Positions 43,777 to 51,427 of a DNA stretch of 54,510 nucleotides are shown one piece after another (position 1 is the stretch's first letter; every line of letters starts with the position of its first letter). The translations under genes and the position numbers were made by a program. The stretch is taken from NCBI GenBank assembly GCA_009691255.1, contig SHUT01000010.1, positions 1 to 54,510 of the forward strand. Reading direction: 5' to 3'. The stretch is from Ilumatobacteraceae bacterium (lineage in GTDB: Bacteria > Actinomycetota > Acidimicrobiia > Acidimicrobiales > Ilumatobacteraceae). The notes under the pieces are model-generated. The model was not told the DNA's origin. It searched no databases and saw only the letters and a program-made list of their open reading frames with translations.

Positions 43777-44409
43777 ATGACAGCAGTGCATCCATCTCGC
43801 TCTTCTGATCTTGGGCCACGCCTCTATGGTCGACGTATCGTGTTGCGACCACAAGTAGCGGGTGACTTTGCGGCTTGGAGCGAAGTGCGAGTACGCAACG
43901 AAGACTGGCTCATTAAATGGGAGCCCCAGAGACTTGCCTTTCAGTTGGACTCAGCACTTGACCGAAATATGTTTGTCGCCCGATGCACGGCACGGGAGCG
44001 AGAACGACAGGCCGGAACACAGTATTCCTTTGGTATTTTTGTAGATGGTATTTTTTGTGGTGAGGTCAATCTCAATAATGTTGTTCGCGGGGCACTGCAA
44101 ACTGCAACCATCGGTTACTGGATCGATCAGGCTTATGCCGGAAACGACTACATCGCCGAGAGCGTCGTTGTTGCTGCACACTATGCATTTGAGCATCTAC
44201 ATTTGCACCGACTCGAAATCTGCATCATCCCACGCAATACCAACAGTCACCGCGTAATGGAGAAAATCGGTATCCGCGCTGAAGGAACTGCATTGCGGTT
44301 CCTAGAAATTAATGGCGTCTGGGAAGACCATGTTCGCTACGGACTAACCGCAGAGGAATGGAACTCGCGTCGCGCTGACCTTGTCACTACGTGGCTAGGT
44401 TCGCACTAA
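43777..44409 (+). CDS. GNAT N-acetyltransferase, RimJ/RimL-like
   Basis: A 210-residue acetyltransferase. The RimJ-like N-terminus is GRRIVLRPQVAGDFAAW; the strand FGIFVDGIFCGEVNL, the ATIGYWIDQAYAGNDYIAES helix and the C-terminal LHRLEICIIPRNTNSHRVMEKIGIRAEG are the GNAT acetyl-CoA-binding fold. Such enzymes acetylate ribosomal protein N-termini or small amines. It is 10 nt after ppx and probably co-transcribed; it converges on the next gene with 4 nt between stops. Confidence 0.9.
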   Translation: MTAVHPSRSSDLGPRLYGRRIVLRPQVAGDFAAWSEVRVRNEDWLIKWEPQRLAFQLDSALDRNMFVARCTARERERQAGTQYSFGIFVDGIFCGEVNLNNVVRGALQTATIGYWIDQAYAGNDYIAESVVVAAHYAFEHLHLHRLEICIIPRNTNSHRVMEKIGIRAEGTALRFLEINGVWEDHVRYGLTAEEWNSRRADLVTTWLGSH

Positions 44410-44413
44410 AAAT

Positions 44414-44731
44414 TTATAGAGCCTGACCGACTGCCTTCCAGGCCACCGCACGATTGCGCCGAACCGTCTTGCGGCGCTTCCACTCTTTTGTTTTCCAGTG
44501 TTTGAATACGTGACGCTGGCTTTTTTCAATTGCAACTTCTGCATCGTGATGATGCGTCGGTTTCCATTCCGGCCCAGGCTCACAAACATCAAGGGGCTCC
44601 ACCCCGTGTTGCACTGCGTCCACAACAAGATGCAACTCGCTGTGAATACGGTGCCGCTCGTTGTGGGCATGCGCCCGAAGCTCAGCACGTGGCATTGGAG
44701 CCACCTCCTGGTTGCGATGTCTTTGACTCAT
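44414..44731 (-). CDS. Small basic His/Arg-rich protein, unknown
   Basis: A 105-residue protein from the ATG at 44731, which has AAGGGAG at 5 nt distance. The sequence is rich in His, Arg and Glu: MSQRHRNQEVAPMPRAEL, AHAHNERHRIHSELHLVVDAV, CEPGPEWKPTHHHDAE and a basic tail KEWKRRKTVRRNRA. There are two predicted helices and no signal. I do not recognise a family; the histidines could bind metal. The good ribosome-binding site and a biased composition support a real gene. It follows the subtilase gene on the same strand after 113 nt, in which I see no other feature. Confidence 0.65.
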   Translation of the reverse strand: MSQRHRNQEVAPMPRAELRAHAHNERHRIHSELHLVVDAVQHGVEPLDVCEPGPEWKPTHHHDAEVAIEKSQRHVFKHWKTKEWKRRKTVRRNRAVAWKAVGQAL

Positions 44732-44844
44732 CGCTACTCCCTTCCGAGACCCGACAAGCAAGCCCCCTAGAGATCCCCTTGCTTGTGACCGTACACCCCC
44801 ACGACACCACGCTGGTTGCTTTAGGGCGACAATCGGTTGATTTC

Positions 44845-46371
44845 TTAGGCATGAATCTTGAAAGTATGAGTGCGGGGACGGGGGTCATACTGCGGGGCAA
44901 TCTGCACTCGGCAGACTCCGGCCTTCATCGCTTCTAGGCGTTGCGGGGCCTTGCGCACAGCGCACACGGCGGCGCTCTCTGGCAATACTTGCCACACGCT
45001 CCGAGCGCCGTTGTCGGTGGGAAACAACACAGATGTATTTACCAAATCACCCGCAACTAAGCGGCGCACCGTCACGGCGCCAGATCGGGTAGATGATTTA
45101 CCCACACCTCGGGCGTTGATGGCCTGCACCGATACGGAATATTTTGAGCCGTTTGTTAAGCCTGTGATGCGCGTTGCGCGTTGCCCTGCCAAAAGCGACG
45201 AAGTTCGTATTAACTTTCCGGAACCGTCATACACGCGCACAATATTTTTAAGTAGCGGACTCGTGCCATTACAGGCTTTATCCCATGTCACAACGAGTGA
45301 TGTATCGTCAGGAGTCGCGTGCACATTGGTGGGTTTGTCCGGAACTTGCGTGCTTGTCACTCGCGATGTGTTAATCATCAGCAGACGATTCGCGGTTTTT
45401 GCGTTGAGTCCCTGCACAACATCACGCGTCGCACGATTGACGATGACGCGAGATAATTGACTCACACACATTCGTGGTTGCTGCTGGATCAGCAATGCTG
45501 CGTACCCTGCAACTAGTGGTGCTGCCATTGAAGTTCCGTGGTCAAGATTGTAATCGGCATCTCCGGTTTTCCAGCTCGAATTTATCCATTCGGATCCGTC
45601 ACCACCAGGCGCAAAAATATCCACACAAGAACCAAAATTTGAATACGTTGCAATACGATCAGAAATATCTGTTGCACCAACAACTATTGATGTAGGTTCA
45701 CTTGGCGGGGCAATCCTGCAAGCATCAAATGGTTTACCTGATCCGTCACCGTTGCCGGCAGCGGCCACGACAACTATTCCGTCAGAAATGAGGCTACGCA
45801 CTCCGGCATTGAGCACATCGCCGTCCTTGTCTTCAATATCAACGCCAAGACTCAAATTGGCAACGGCAAGTTTTCCTGACTCGTGGTGCGCAATCACCCA
45901 ATCGATACCCTCTATGACACCTGCAATATCTCCGTTGCCTTCACAGTCAAGAACACGAACGCTAATCAGTCGCGCGTCTCTTGCCACGCCGATAGTTGTG
46001 CCGCCAGCAATTCCGGCAACATGTGTTCCGTGGCCATCACAGTCATCGCCTGATTTAACTTTTCCTTCGTCAACATCGTCCCATGAAACATCAATTCCAG
46101 CAATTGCTCGTCCGCCAAATTGCTCGTGAGTGAGGCGAATTCCTGTATCGAAAACATAAATATCCACGCCCGCGCCAGTCAGCAAGCCGGTAGCGGTGAC
46201 CCCATCAAGGGGCAATCTGACTTGGTTTACGCGGTCAAGGTTCCAGCCCAACGGCGGCGCAACCGCCTGAACACTGGTCGTCCATAGCCCTAGCCAACAG
46301 CAGACCAGCAGTGATATCCAAGACAGTTGACACAACTGGCGTCTTGATGTACTATCTAAAACTATAGACAC
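44845..46371 (-). CDS. Secreted subtilisin-like serine protease with FnIII domain
   Basis: A 508-residue S8 peptidase. A signal peptide spans about residues 1-36 (RR at 10-11, hydrophobic 15-34, SVQA cleavage). The mature enzyme has the triad Asp75 (VFDTGIR), His114 (HGTHVAG) and Ser281 (GTSMAAP), with the oxyanion AAAGNGDGSG. It resembles the proteinase K group; no I9 pro-domain is evident. Residues about 345-435 form a fibronectin type III domain (PTNVHATPDDTSLVVTW, NGSKYSVSVQAINARG). The end has Cys pairs. The GTG start is 5 nt after a TATAAA on its strand. It is divergent from the NQPAN-repeat protein. Confidence 0.94.
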   Translation of the reverse strand: MSIVLDSTSRRQLCQLSWISLLVCCWLGLWTTSVQAVAPPLGWNLDRVNQVRLPLDGVTATGLLTGAGVDIYVFDTGIRLTHEQFGGRAIAGIDVSWDDVDEGKVKSGDDCDGHGTHVAGIAGGTTIGVARDARLISVRVLDCEGNGDIAGVIEGIDWVIAHHESGKLAVANLSLGVDIEDKDGDVLNAGVRSLISDGIVVVAAAGNGDGSGKPFDACRIAPPSEPTSIVVGATDISDRIATYSNFGSCVDIFAPGGDGSEWINSSWKTGDADYNLDHGTSMAAPLVAGYAALLIQQQPRMCVSQLSRVIVNRATRDVVQGLNAKTANRLLMINTSRVTSTQVPDKPTNVHATPDDTSLVVTWDKACNGTSPLLKNIVRVYDGSGKLIRTSSLLAGQRATRITGLTNGSKYSVSVQAINARGVGKSSTRSGAVTVRRLVAGDLVNTSVLFPTDNGARSVWQVLPESAAVCAVRKAPQRLEAMKAGVCRVQIAPQYDPRPRTHTFKIHA

Positions 46372-46376
46372 TATGG

Positions 46377-46384
46377 TTTATAAT
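46377..46384. promoter_or_regulatory. Shared -10 element of two divergent secreted-protein genes
   Basis: TTTATAAT gives TATAAT on the plus strand (46379-46384, 47 nt before the ATG at 46432) and TATAAA on the minus strand (46382-46377, 5 nt before the GTG at 46371). No clear -35 boxes were seen. The two transcripts could exclude one another. Confidence 0.4.
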
Positions 46385-46431
46385 CATTGTTGTGACCATC
46401 ATGATGCTCGCAACCTTACTAGGAGGCGGTT

Positions 46432-48336
46432 ATGAAACTTACAGCAAAACGTGGAGTTGTTACATTTGTCGCTTCTGTCTTGACGCTGGGAATTGTCGCC
46501 GTTGCTCCAGTCGGAGCATCAGCGCTCAGTAAGCAAGGTGCAGCAACCTCCTATACAGTCACGGCAACTCTCAAAAATGCAAAAAACCTGACGGTGATGT
46601 TGGTGGGCAAGTCCGGACGACTGCTCGCCACAAAGAGCATTCCATCCAACGGAAAAGTTTCACTGAAGACACCCAAGATCTCCTCTATCGCGGGTGCCAC
46701 ACTGCAACTCGTCAACGGCAAAGCAAGCGCAAGCAAGGGTGATTATTACGGTCCCGTGCTTGTGGGTTGGAAAGGAGCCAAGCTCTCGTCTGCAACGCGT
46801 GTCTACACACGTTTGAAGACGTCAACAAAAACCACTCTTGCTCTAGGAACCATCACCGTTACCTCTGTCACGAAACAACAGGGATACGCAGCTGTCGCTA
46901 AGGCTTCAACTCTTGCGGACTCCGCAACAAAAACTCAAGTCCGTGCCGTGAAGGGCAAACCAAGTGGCGTTGGCAACTACGGAAAAGCATCGTCATCAAA
47001 ATTATCTGCCTACGGCGTTCATGCTCAGGCGCCTGGTGATCCGTGCTCACCAAAAGGCTCACCAACGTGCAGTCCAGACGGTAAAGAACTCGGCGCCCCG
47101 ACTGGCCAGCCTGCGAACAATCAGCCTGCGAACAATCAGCCTGCGAACAATCAGCCTGCGAACAATCAGCCTGCGAACAATCAGCCTGCGAACAATCAGC
47201 CTGCGAACAATCAGCCTGCGAACGGAGCGCCCAATGGTGAGCTCGCAGAGGGGGCAACCGTTGAAGACGACAAACTGCTCGGAGGCGACGCCGATGACGA
47301 CGGACTTCCCAACGCATTTGATGTCAATGATGACGGCGACACAAAGACAGACTCCGCCGACTCAGAAACACCCGAACCAAAAGTGACAGGTGACGAGAGC
47401 GGCACTTGTGCAGCCGTTGAATTTAATATCTTCACTAACTTCAAGGCAACGCAGCCCGGATTTGCTGGCACCATCAATGCATACGGAACCGGTGCTTTCT
47501 TGGCAGATGCGACCACTATTCCAAAAGCCATCGGTAACACAATGAGCATGGTGTTCTCACCAATTGCAACTGTATGTGGTTCAGATGTGACCAAGTCTGA
47601 ACTAAAGGGCATTGGTGTTCCGTACGCGCCTGAAGAATACGTTTCGCTGGGCGACAAATGCAATACCGGTGACTACCAGTGGACAATCGGAAACGGCAAA
47701 ATGTGTGGCTCAAGCAAATTCTCAGATGGCTATACATTCACACTTGCTGACCTGCCCTCTGGACAAGATACGTTCTCGATGCGGGTCACTACTGCTGATG
47801 AAAAGCAGTACGAATTCACTGCTAGTGCGGGATTTGTCTTTGTCACACACCCGATGTTGCTTGGCTACAAAGTCGGCGAAGCAAAAGGTTCGATTGATTA
47901 CTCAAAAGGCACATCGGGACCTGAGGGAACAGCGGTCGACGCACCCAATATTTCACTTAAAGTAACCGATACTTTGTCATTGTCTTTCTACCGACCACAA
48001 CGTCTCGCCATAGACGGTGAGACTGGCTTTGGCACAGACAAGCCAGCGTTCTACGACTTGGGTGGATTCAAATACATACCACAGCTTCCGGGATCAGTTG
48101 GCCAATGCGACGCATTAAGCTCCACCGACGATGTCATCGCTATCGATACTCCAAGCGATACAACTACCAAGCCAACAATGGAGCTCTCATGGGCGCTTGG
48201 AGCTAAGTGCTTTGGGGTTCAACCCAAAAACGCTGCGTGGATACTAGGCCAATGGCAAGGAGGAATTGACATCACGGTGATGCCAACTGGGCCTGGCGGC
48301 AACTCTGGGCAGAAGGTTTATATCATCGGGCTCTGA
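46432..48336 (+). CDS. Secreted protein with NQPAN tandem repeats and a calcium-loop-like segment
   Basis: A 634-residue exported protein of unknown function. The signal peptide is about residues 1-31 (MKLTAKRG, hydrophobic core, ASA cleavage). Residues about 35-150 are a Lys/Thr/Ser-rich beta region. Then come CSPKGSPTCSPDG, the 5-residue repeat block (about 226-265), and an acidic stretch with DADDDGLPNAFDVNDDGD near 284-302, which resembles thrombospondin type 3 calcium-binding loops. The C-terminal about 330 residues have conserved-looking Cys pairs (SGTC...CG, CNTG, CGSS, CDAL, CFG) and beta-strand character. It has AGGAGG 6 nt before the ATG. Confidence 0.85.
   Translation: MKLTAKRGVVTFVASVLTLGIVAVAPVGASALSKQGAATSYTVTATLKNAKNLTVMLVGKSGRLLATKSIPSNGKVSLKTPKISSIAGATLQLVNGKASASKGDYYGPVLVGWKGAKLSSATRVYTRLKTSTKTTLALGTITVTSVTKQQGYAAVAKASTLADSATKTQVRAVKGKPSGVGNYGKASSSKLSAYGVHAQAPGDPCSPKGSPTCSPDGKELGAPTGQPANNQPANNQPANNQPANNQPANNQPANNQPANNQPANGAPNGELAEGATVEDDKLLGGDADDDGLPNAFDVNDDGDTKTDSADSETPEPKVTGDESGTCAAVEFNIFTNFKATQPGFAGTINAYGTGAFLADATTIPKAIGNTMSMVFSPIATVCGSDVTKSELKGIGVPYAPEEYVSLGDKCNTGDYQWTIGNGKMCGSSKFSDGYTFTLADLPSGQDTFSMRVTTADEKQYEFTASAGFVFVTHPMLLGYKVGEAKGSIDYSKGTSGPEGTAVDAPNISLKVTDTLSLSFYRPQRLAIDGETGFGTDKPAFYDLGGFKYIPQLPGSVGQCDALSSTDDVIAIDTPSDTTTKPTMELSWALGAKCFGVQPKNAAWILGQWQGGIDITVMPTGPGGNSGQKVYIIGL
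47107..47226 (+). repeat. 15-bp tandem repeat (8 units) encoding QPANN
   Basis: The unit CAGCCTGCGAACAAT occurs seven times without change (47107-47211), and an eighth time with the last codon changed to GGA. It is in frame with the secreted protein, so unit loss or gain would change only the length of the NQPAN linker. Confidence 0.97.
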
Positions 48337-49092
48337 TTACAACTTCTTAGATATTTTTGCTTGCAACGCAGCGATTCGTTCAGCAAACCAAGGCTGGCGT
48401 GTACTCCACACTTGTGGGTCAAGTTCTCTTGATACTGCATTGGGATGTGTCCGCACATCTGCCATGTCATGAATAGTCTTCTTCACGCTCTCCAGTAACT
48501 CTCGTGGCGCCTCTGCTGCTTTGGCTGCCATGCGTTGTGCCTCGACGAGCAACTCATCGTCTGGCACACATTTCCAAACTAAGCCGACGCGCTCTGCTTC
48601 GACGCCATCAAGAATCTCTCCAAATACCACCGTCGCAAATGTTGTTTGTGGACCAGCAAGTCGCCGCAACATCCACGTGTGTCCACCTCCTGGATGAATC
48701 CCAATCTGTAAAAATCGCGTATCAAATCTGGCACGTTGGGCGGCGATGCGAATATCGCACCCCAAAGCCATATTCATGCCAGCACCGACAGCAGCCCCAT
48801 TAACTGCGGCAATCGTTGGCAAGGGACTTCGGGCGATACGCAAGAACCCTTCATAAATACGGCCCAGACTTGTTCCGTCGGCTTCAGCAAGATTTCCAAG
48901 GTCAGCACCAGCACAAAATGCCGACCCTGCTCCCGTCACCACAATGGCCCCGATGCTGCGGTCGGCCTCAATGCGATCCATCGCCGACACAATGTCGTCC
49001 ACCATCGGGGCTGTCAACGTATTGCGGGCTTCTGGATTATTTAGTGTAAGCGTGGCCACCCCTTGGGCGACCGAAACAATGACAAGGCTCAT
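48337..49092 (-). CDS. Enoyl-CoA hydratase/isomerase (crotonase) family
   Basis: A 251-residue crotonase-fold protein. It has LNNPEARNTLTAPMVDDI, GAGSAFCAGADLGNL (oxyanion-hole region), AAVNGAAVGAGMNMALGCDIRIAA and the second active-site loop FLQIGIHPGGGHTWML. The C-terminal helices are complete. The usual reaction is hydration of 2-enoyl-CoA in fatty-acid breakdown; the catalytic Glu at the IHPGGG loop is not clear, so an isomerase or other crotonase activity is possible. I used the ATG at 49092 for the usual N-terminus. It abuts the convergent repeat-protein gene and is divergent from a second family member. Confidence 0.92.
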   Translation of the reverse strand: MSLVIVSVAQGVATLTLNNPEARNTLTAPMVDDIVSAMDRIEADRSIGAIVVTGAGSAFCAGADLGNLAEADGTSLGRIYEGFLRIARSPLPTIAAVNGAAVGAGMNMALGCDIRIAAQRARFDTRFLQIGIHPGGGHTWMLRRLAGPQTTFATVVFGEILDGVEAERVGLVWKCVPDDELLVEAQRMAAKAAEAPRELLESVKKTIHDMADVRTHPNAVSRELDPQVWSTRQPWFAERIAALQAKISKKL

Positions 49093-49101
49093 TGTTTGAT
49101 T

Positions 49102-49130
49102 CTGACACAAGAGGCGCTCTCGCCTACCGT
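49102..49130 (+). promoter_or_regulatory. Leaderless promoter for the second enoyl-CoA hydratase
   Basis: CTGACA (49102-49107) and TACCGT (49125-49130) are spaced by 17 nt. The -10 ends 6 nt before the ATG at 49137, and there is no Shine-Dalgarno. This is the clearest two-box leaderless promoter in the window. Confidence 0.55.
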
Positions 49131-49136
49131 TACACC

Positions 49137-49931
49137 ATGACTAATCACACACCAAGCGACGTCGTTCTCTACGAGGTCAGCGAACGAATCGCCACAATCA
49201 CCATCAATAGACCGGCCGCCAGAAATGCGCTCAGCAGTGAGGTCTTGCGCTTGCTCCCCCTACTCATGAAACAAGCCGATGCCGATGATGCTGTCGATGT
49301 GATTGTGCTCACCGGAAGCGATCCGGCATTTTGTGCAGGACTTGATCTCAAAGAACTTGGTGATACGGGCGCAAACCTCGGGAGCACGGGAGCAGACGGC
49401 ACGCCAAATGCTGATGGGGTTCGCGGACCTTTTCCGTTTGTCACCAAGCCATTGATCGCCGCTGTTAATGGTGTGGCTGTAACTGGGGGCTTTGAGTTAG
49501 CCCTGAATGCAGACTTCATTATTGCTTCGGAACTCGCCAAGTTTGGTGACACGCATGCTCGCGTGGGCGTGATGCCCGGCTGGGGACTAACGGTTTTATT
49601 GCCACAAGCCATAGGGGTTCGTCGCGCCCGAGAAATGAGTTTTACCGGAAACTTTATGGACGCCCATGAAGCACTTTCTTTGGGCTTGGTTAATCATGTC
49701 GTTGCACATTCAGAGCTAATGCCATTCACGCGCAAAATTGCCACGGACATTATCGGTAACGAACAAGACGGCGTGCAACAAATTCGTCGCACATACGCAT
49801 CTAACAATGCTGAAATCGACAAATGGGCAACCGAAGCGACCGATGCCAAATCTTGGCGCAAGGCAACATTTGATCCTGAGATTGTTGCGCAACGGCGCGC
49901 TCGCATTATGGAGCGTGGACGAACTCAATAA
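49137..49931 (+). CDS. Enoyl-CoA hydratase (crotonase) family protein
   Basis: A 264-residue crotonase. It has TINRPAARNALSSEVL, GSDPAFCAGLDLKELGD, PLIAAVNGVAVTGGFELALNADF and THARVGVMPGWGLTVLLPQAIG with the C-terminal RRARIMERGR. The two oxyanion-hole regions are intact. The ATG at 49137 is chosen from the family N-terminus and the promoter. It lies 44 nt from the divergent paralogue, so the pair may be regulated together. It likely acts in beta-oxidation of fatty or aromatic-derived acyl-CoAs. Confidence 0.93.
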   Translation: MTNHTPSDVVLYEVSERIATITINRPAARNALSSEVLRLLPLLMKQADADDAVDVIVLTGSDPAFCAGLDLKELGDTGANLGSTGADGTPNADGVRGPFPFVTKPLIAAVNGVAVTGGFELALNADFIIASELAKFGDTHARVGVMPGWGLTVLLPQAIGVRRAREMSFTGNFMDAHEALSLGLVNHVVAHSELMPFTRKIATDIIGNEQDGVQQIRRTYASNNAEIDKWATEATDAKSWRKATFDPEIVAQRRARIMERGRTQ

Positions 49932-49934
49932 GCG

Positions 49935-50306
49935 TTATTGTTTGCGTTCTGCTTGAGCATGGACTTCGATACCGCCTCGAGGTCTCTGCGTGAGTTGCAC
50001 GGTGACCGATTCTGCTTGTGCTGTGATCATGACTTCATTGGCAATCTCGGCCGCGAGAGCCTCGGCGAATACAGCACGATCGCGGAATCCCCACAGATAC
50101 AACTTGAGCGATTTTGATTCAATACACCACTTGCCTGGCGTGTACTCAATCACCAAATGTGACACATCTGGTTGCGATGTAACGGGGCACATTGACGATA
50201 ATTCATCGGTCGTGAAGCGTACGAGTGTCACATGATCGGGTGCTGGAAAAACTTCAACGTGCTCAATCGGATGACGAACAGTGTTTCCAAGGACAGTCAG
50301 TTCCAT
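49935..50306 (-). CDS. queF: QueF, preQ0 reductase
   Basis: A 123-residue type I (unimodular) NADPH-dependent 7-cyano-7-deazaguanine reductase of queuosine synthesis. The catalytic Cys40 lies in DELSSMCPVTSQPD with Asp47, and the substrate-binding Glu63 in CIESKSLKLYLWGFRD. The length is typical. The ATG at 50306 has TACGCT 7 nt upstream and no Shine-Dalgarno. It is convergent with the hydratase (3 nt) and tandem with the kinase. Other que genes are not in the window. Confidence 0.94.
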   Translation of the reverse strand: MELTVLGNTVRHPIEHVEVFPAPDHVTLVRFTTDELSSMCPVTSQPDVSHLVIEYTPGKWCIESKSLKLYLWGFRDRAVFAEALAAEIANEVMITAQAESVTVQLTQRPRGGIEVHAQAERKQ

Positions 50307-50313
50307 GTCGTCT

Positions 50314-50319
50314 AGCGTA
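50314..50319 (-). promoter_or_regulatory. Leaderless -10 for queF
   Basis: TACGCT on the minus strand ends 7 nt before the ATG at 50306. Confidence 0.4.
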
Positions 50320-50327
50320 GAGGACGG

Positions 50328-51368
50328 CTATTGCAAATCAGCGGGGAGCAGACTCCGAAGTGGCACTAATGGACGCGGGCCCACATGGGAAATCACTTCT
50401 GCCGCAGCAATGGCGCCTATTCGACCACATGTTTCCAGGGCGTAACCACTTGTATATCCATACAGAAAGCCTGCGGCGAATAAATCACCAGCCCCCGTGG
50501 TGTCCACGACATCGGGCACCGCAATGGCGTCTACAACATATTCATGGTCTCTTGTGACGATGACTGCACCTTTTTCTGAACGAGTGATGACTGCTACTTG
50601 GCACTCTTGGCGTAATTGACCGATGGCCTGCTCAAATGAATCAACTTGATAAAGCGACAGTAGTTCGGCCTCGTTAGCAAATAGCACGTCAATTTCATCT
50701 GCCACTAAAGATCGAAAATCATCACGATGTCGGTCGACACAGAATGCATCACTCAATGTCAACGACACAACGCGACCATGTTGGTGGGCCATGACCGCTG
50801 CACGCCGAAATGCTTGCTTGGCCTCGTCTCGGTCGAAAAGATACCCTTCCATGTACAGCACGGCAGCAGATTCAATGACTTCAGCATCAACATCATCAAT
50901 GTTGAGCATTGTTGAGATTCCCAAGAACGTATTCATCGTTCGTTGTGCATCTGGCGTTACGGCAATGATGCATCGTCCTGTCGGAAGCGTTTCGTCCGCA
51001 GCCCCACTATGAAACTGCACGCCAATTTCTTGCATGTCACGGGAAAAAATATCGCCGACGGCATCTTTGGCTACTTTGCCAACAAAGGCGACGTTGCCTC
51101 CAAAGCTAGATATTCCGACAATCGTGTTGGCCGCAGAACCTCCGCTTGTTTGGGTAGCGGGGCCAATTGATTCGTACAATGCAATTGCTTGGTCGGTGTC
51201 AATGAGCGCCATCGCACCCTTGGACAAATTGTGGTCGATTAAGAATGATTCATCGACTCGGGCGATGACATCAACAAGAGCATTTCCGATGCCAACTACG
51301 TGATATCGAATATCTTGGGAATTTTTTAAACCCTGTATTGTTGGGATAGAGAGAAAGTCTGTAGGCAC
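50328..51368 (-). CDS. PfkB-family sugar kinase, adenosine-kinase-like
   Basis: A 346-residue ribokinase-fold enzyme. It has VVGIGNALVDVIARVDE, TSGGSAANTIVGISSFGG (substrate-binding Gly-Gly), FANEAELLSLY and the PfkB signature DTTGAGDLFAAGFLYGY with the catalytic Asp. The GNALVD and GGSAANT pattern matches the adenosine-kinase branch, which phosphorylates adenosine or related nucleosides. The start is a GTG with TACGGT 8 nt upstream; the first about 20 residues are unconserved. It lies upstream of queF on the same strand. Confidence 0.88.
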   Translation of the reverse strand: MPTDFLSIPTIQGLKNSQDIRYHVVGIGNALVDVIARVDESFLIDHNLSKGAMALIDTDQAIALYESIGPATQTSGGSAANTIVGISSFGGNVAFVGKVAKDAVGDIFSRDMQEIGVQFHSGAADETLPTGRCIIAVTPDAQRTMNTFLGISTMLNIDDVDAEVIESAAVLYMEGYLFDRDEAKQAFRRAAVMAHQHGRVVSLTLSDAFCVDRHRDDFRSLVADEIDVLFANEAELLSLYQVDSFEQAIGQLRQECQVAVITRSEKGAVIVTRDHEYVVDAIAVPDVVDTTGAGDLFAAGFLYGYTSGYALETCGRIGAIAAAEVISHVGPRPLVPLRSLLPADLQ

Positions 51369-51376
51369 GGCTGTTT

Positions 51377-51382
51377 ACCGTA
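51377..51382 (-). promoter_or_regulatory. Leaderless -10 for the PfkB kinase
   Basis: TACGGT on the minus strand ends 8 nt before the GTG at 51368; no Shine-Dalgarno is present. Confidence 0.3.
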
Positions 51383-51415
51383 GCAAGTACTTGATGGCCA
51401 AACACGCTCTGGCAC

Positions 51416-51421
51416 TAACCT
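51416..51421 (+). promoter_or_regulatory. Leaderless -10 for the MFS transporter
   Basis: TAACCT ends 6 nt before the ATG at 51428; TTGATG lies 19 nt upstream as a possible -35. Confidence 0.4.
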
Positions 51422-51427
51422 TTGCGC

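Noticed and set aside
47107-47226. CRISPR-like direct repeat
   Set aside because: The units are contiguous 15-bp copies in a coding frame with no spacers.
46898-47386. Frames reading SLRTI and DCSQA repeats
   Set aside because: They are other-frame readings of the QPANN 15-bp repeat, which has no stop in these frames.
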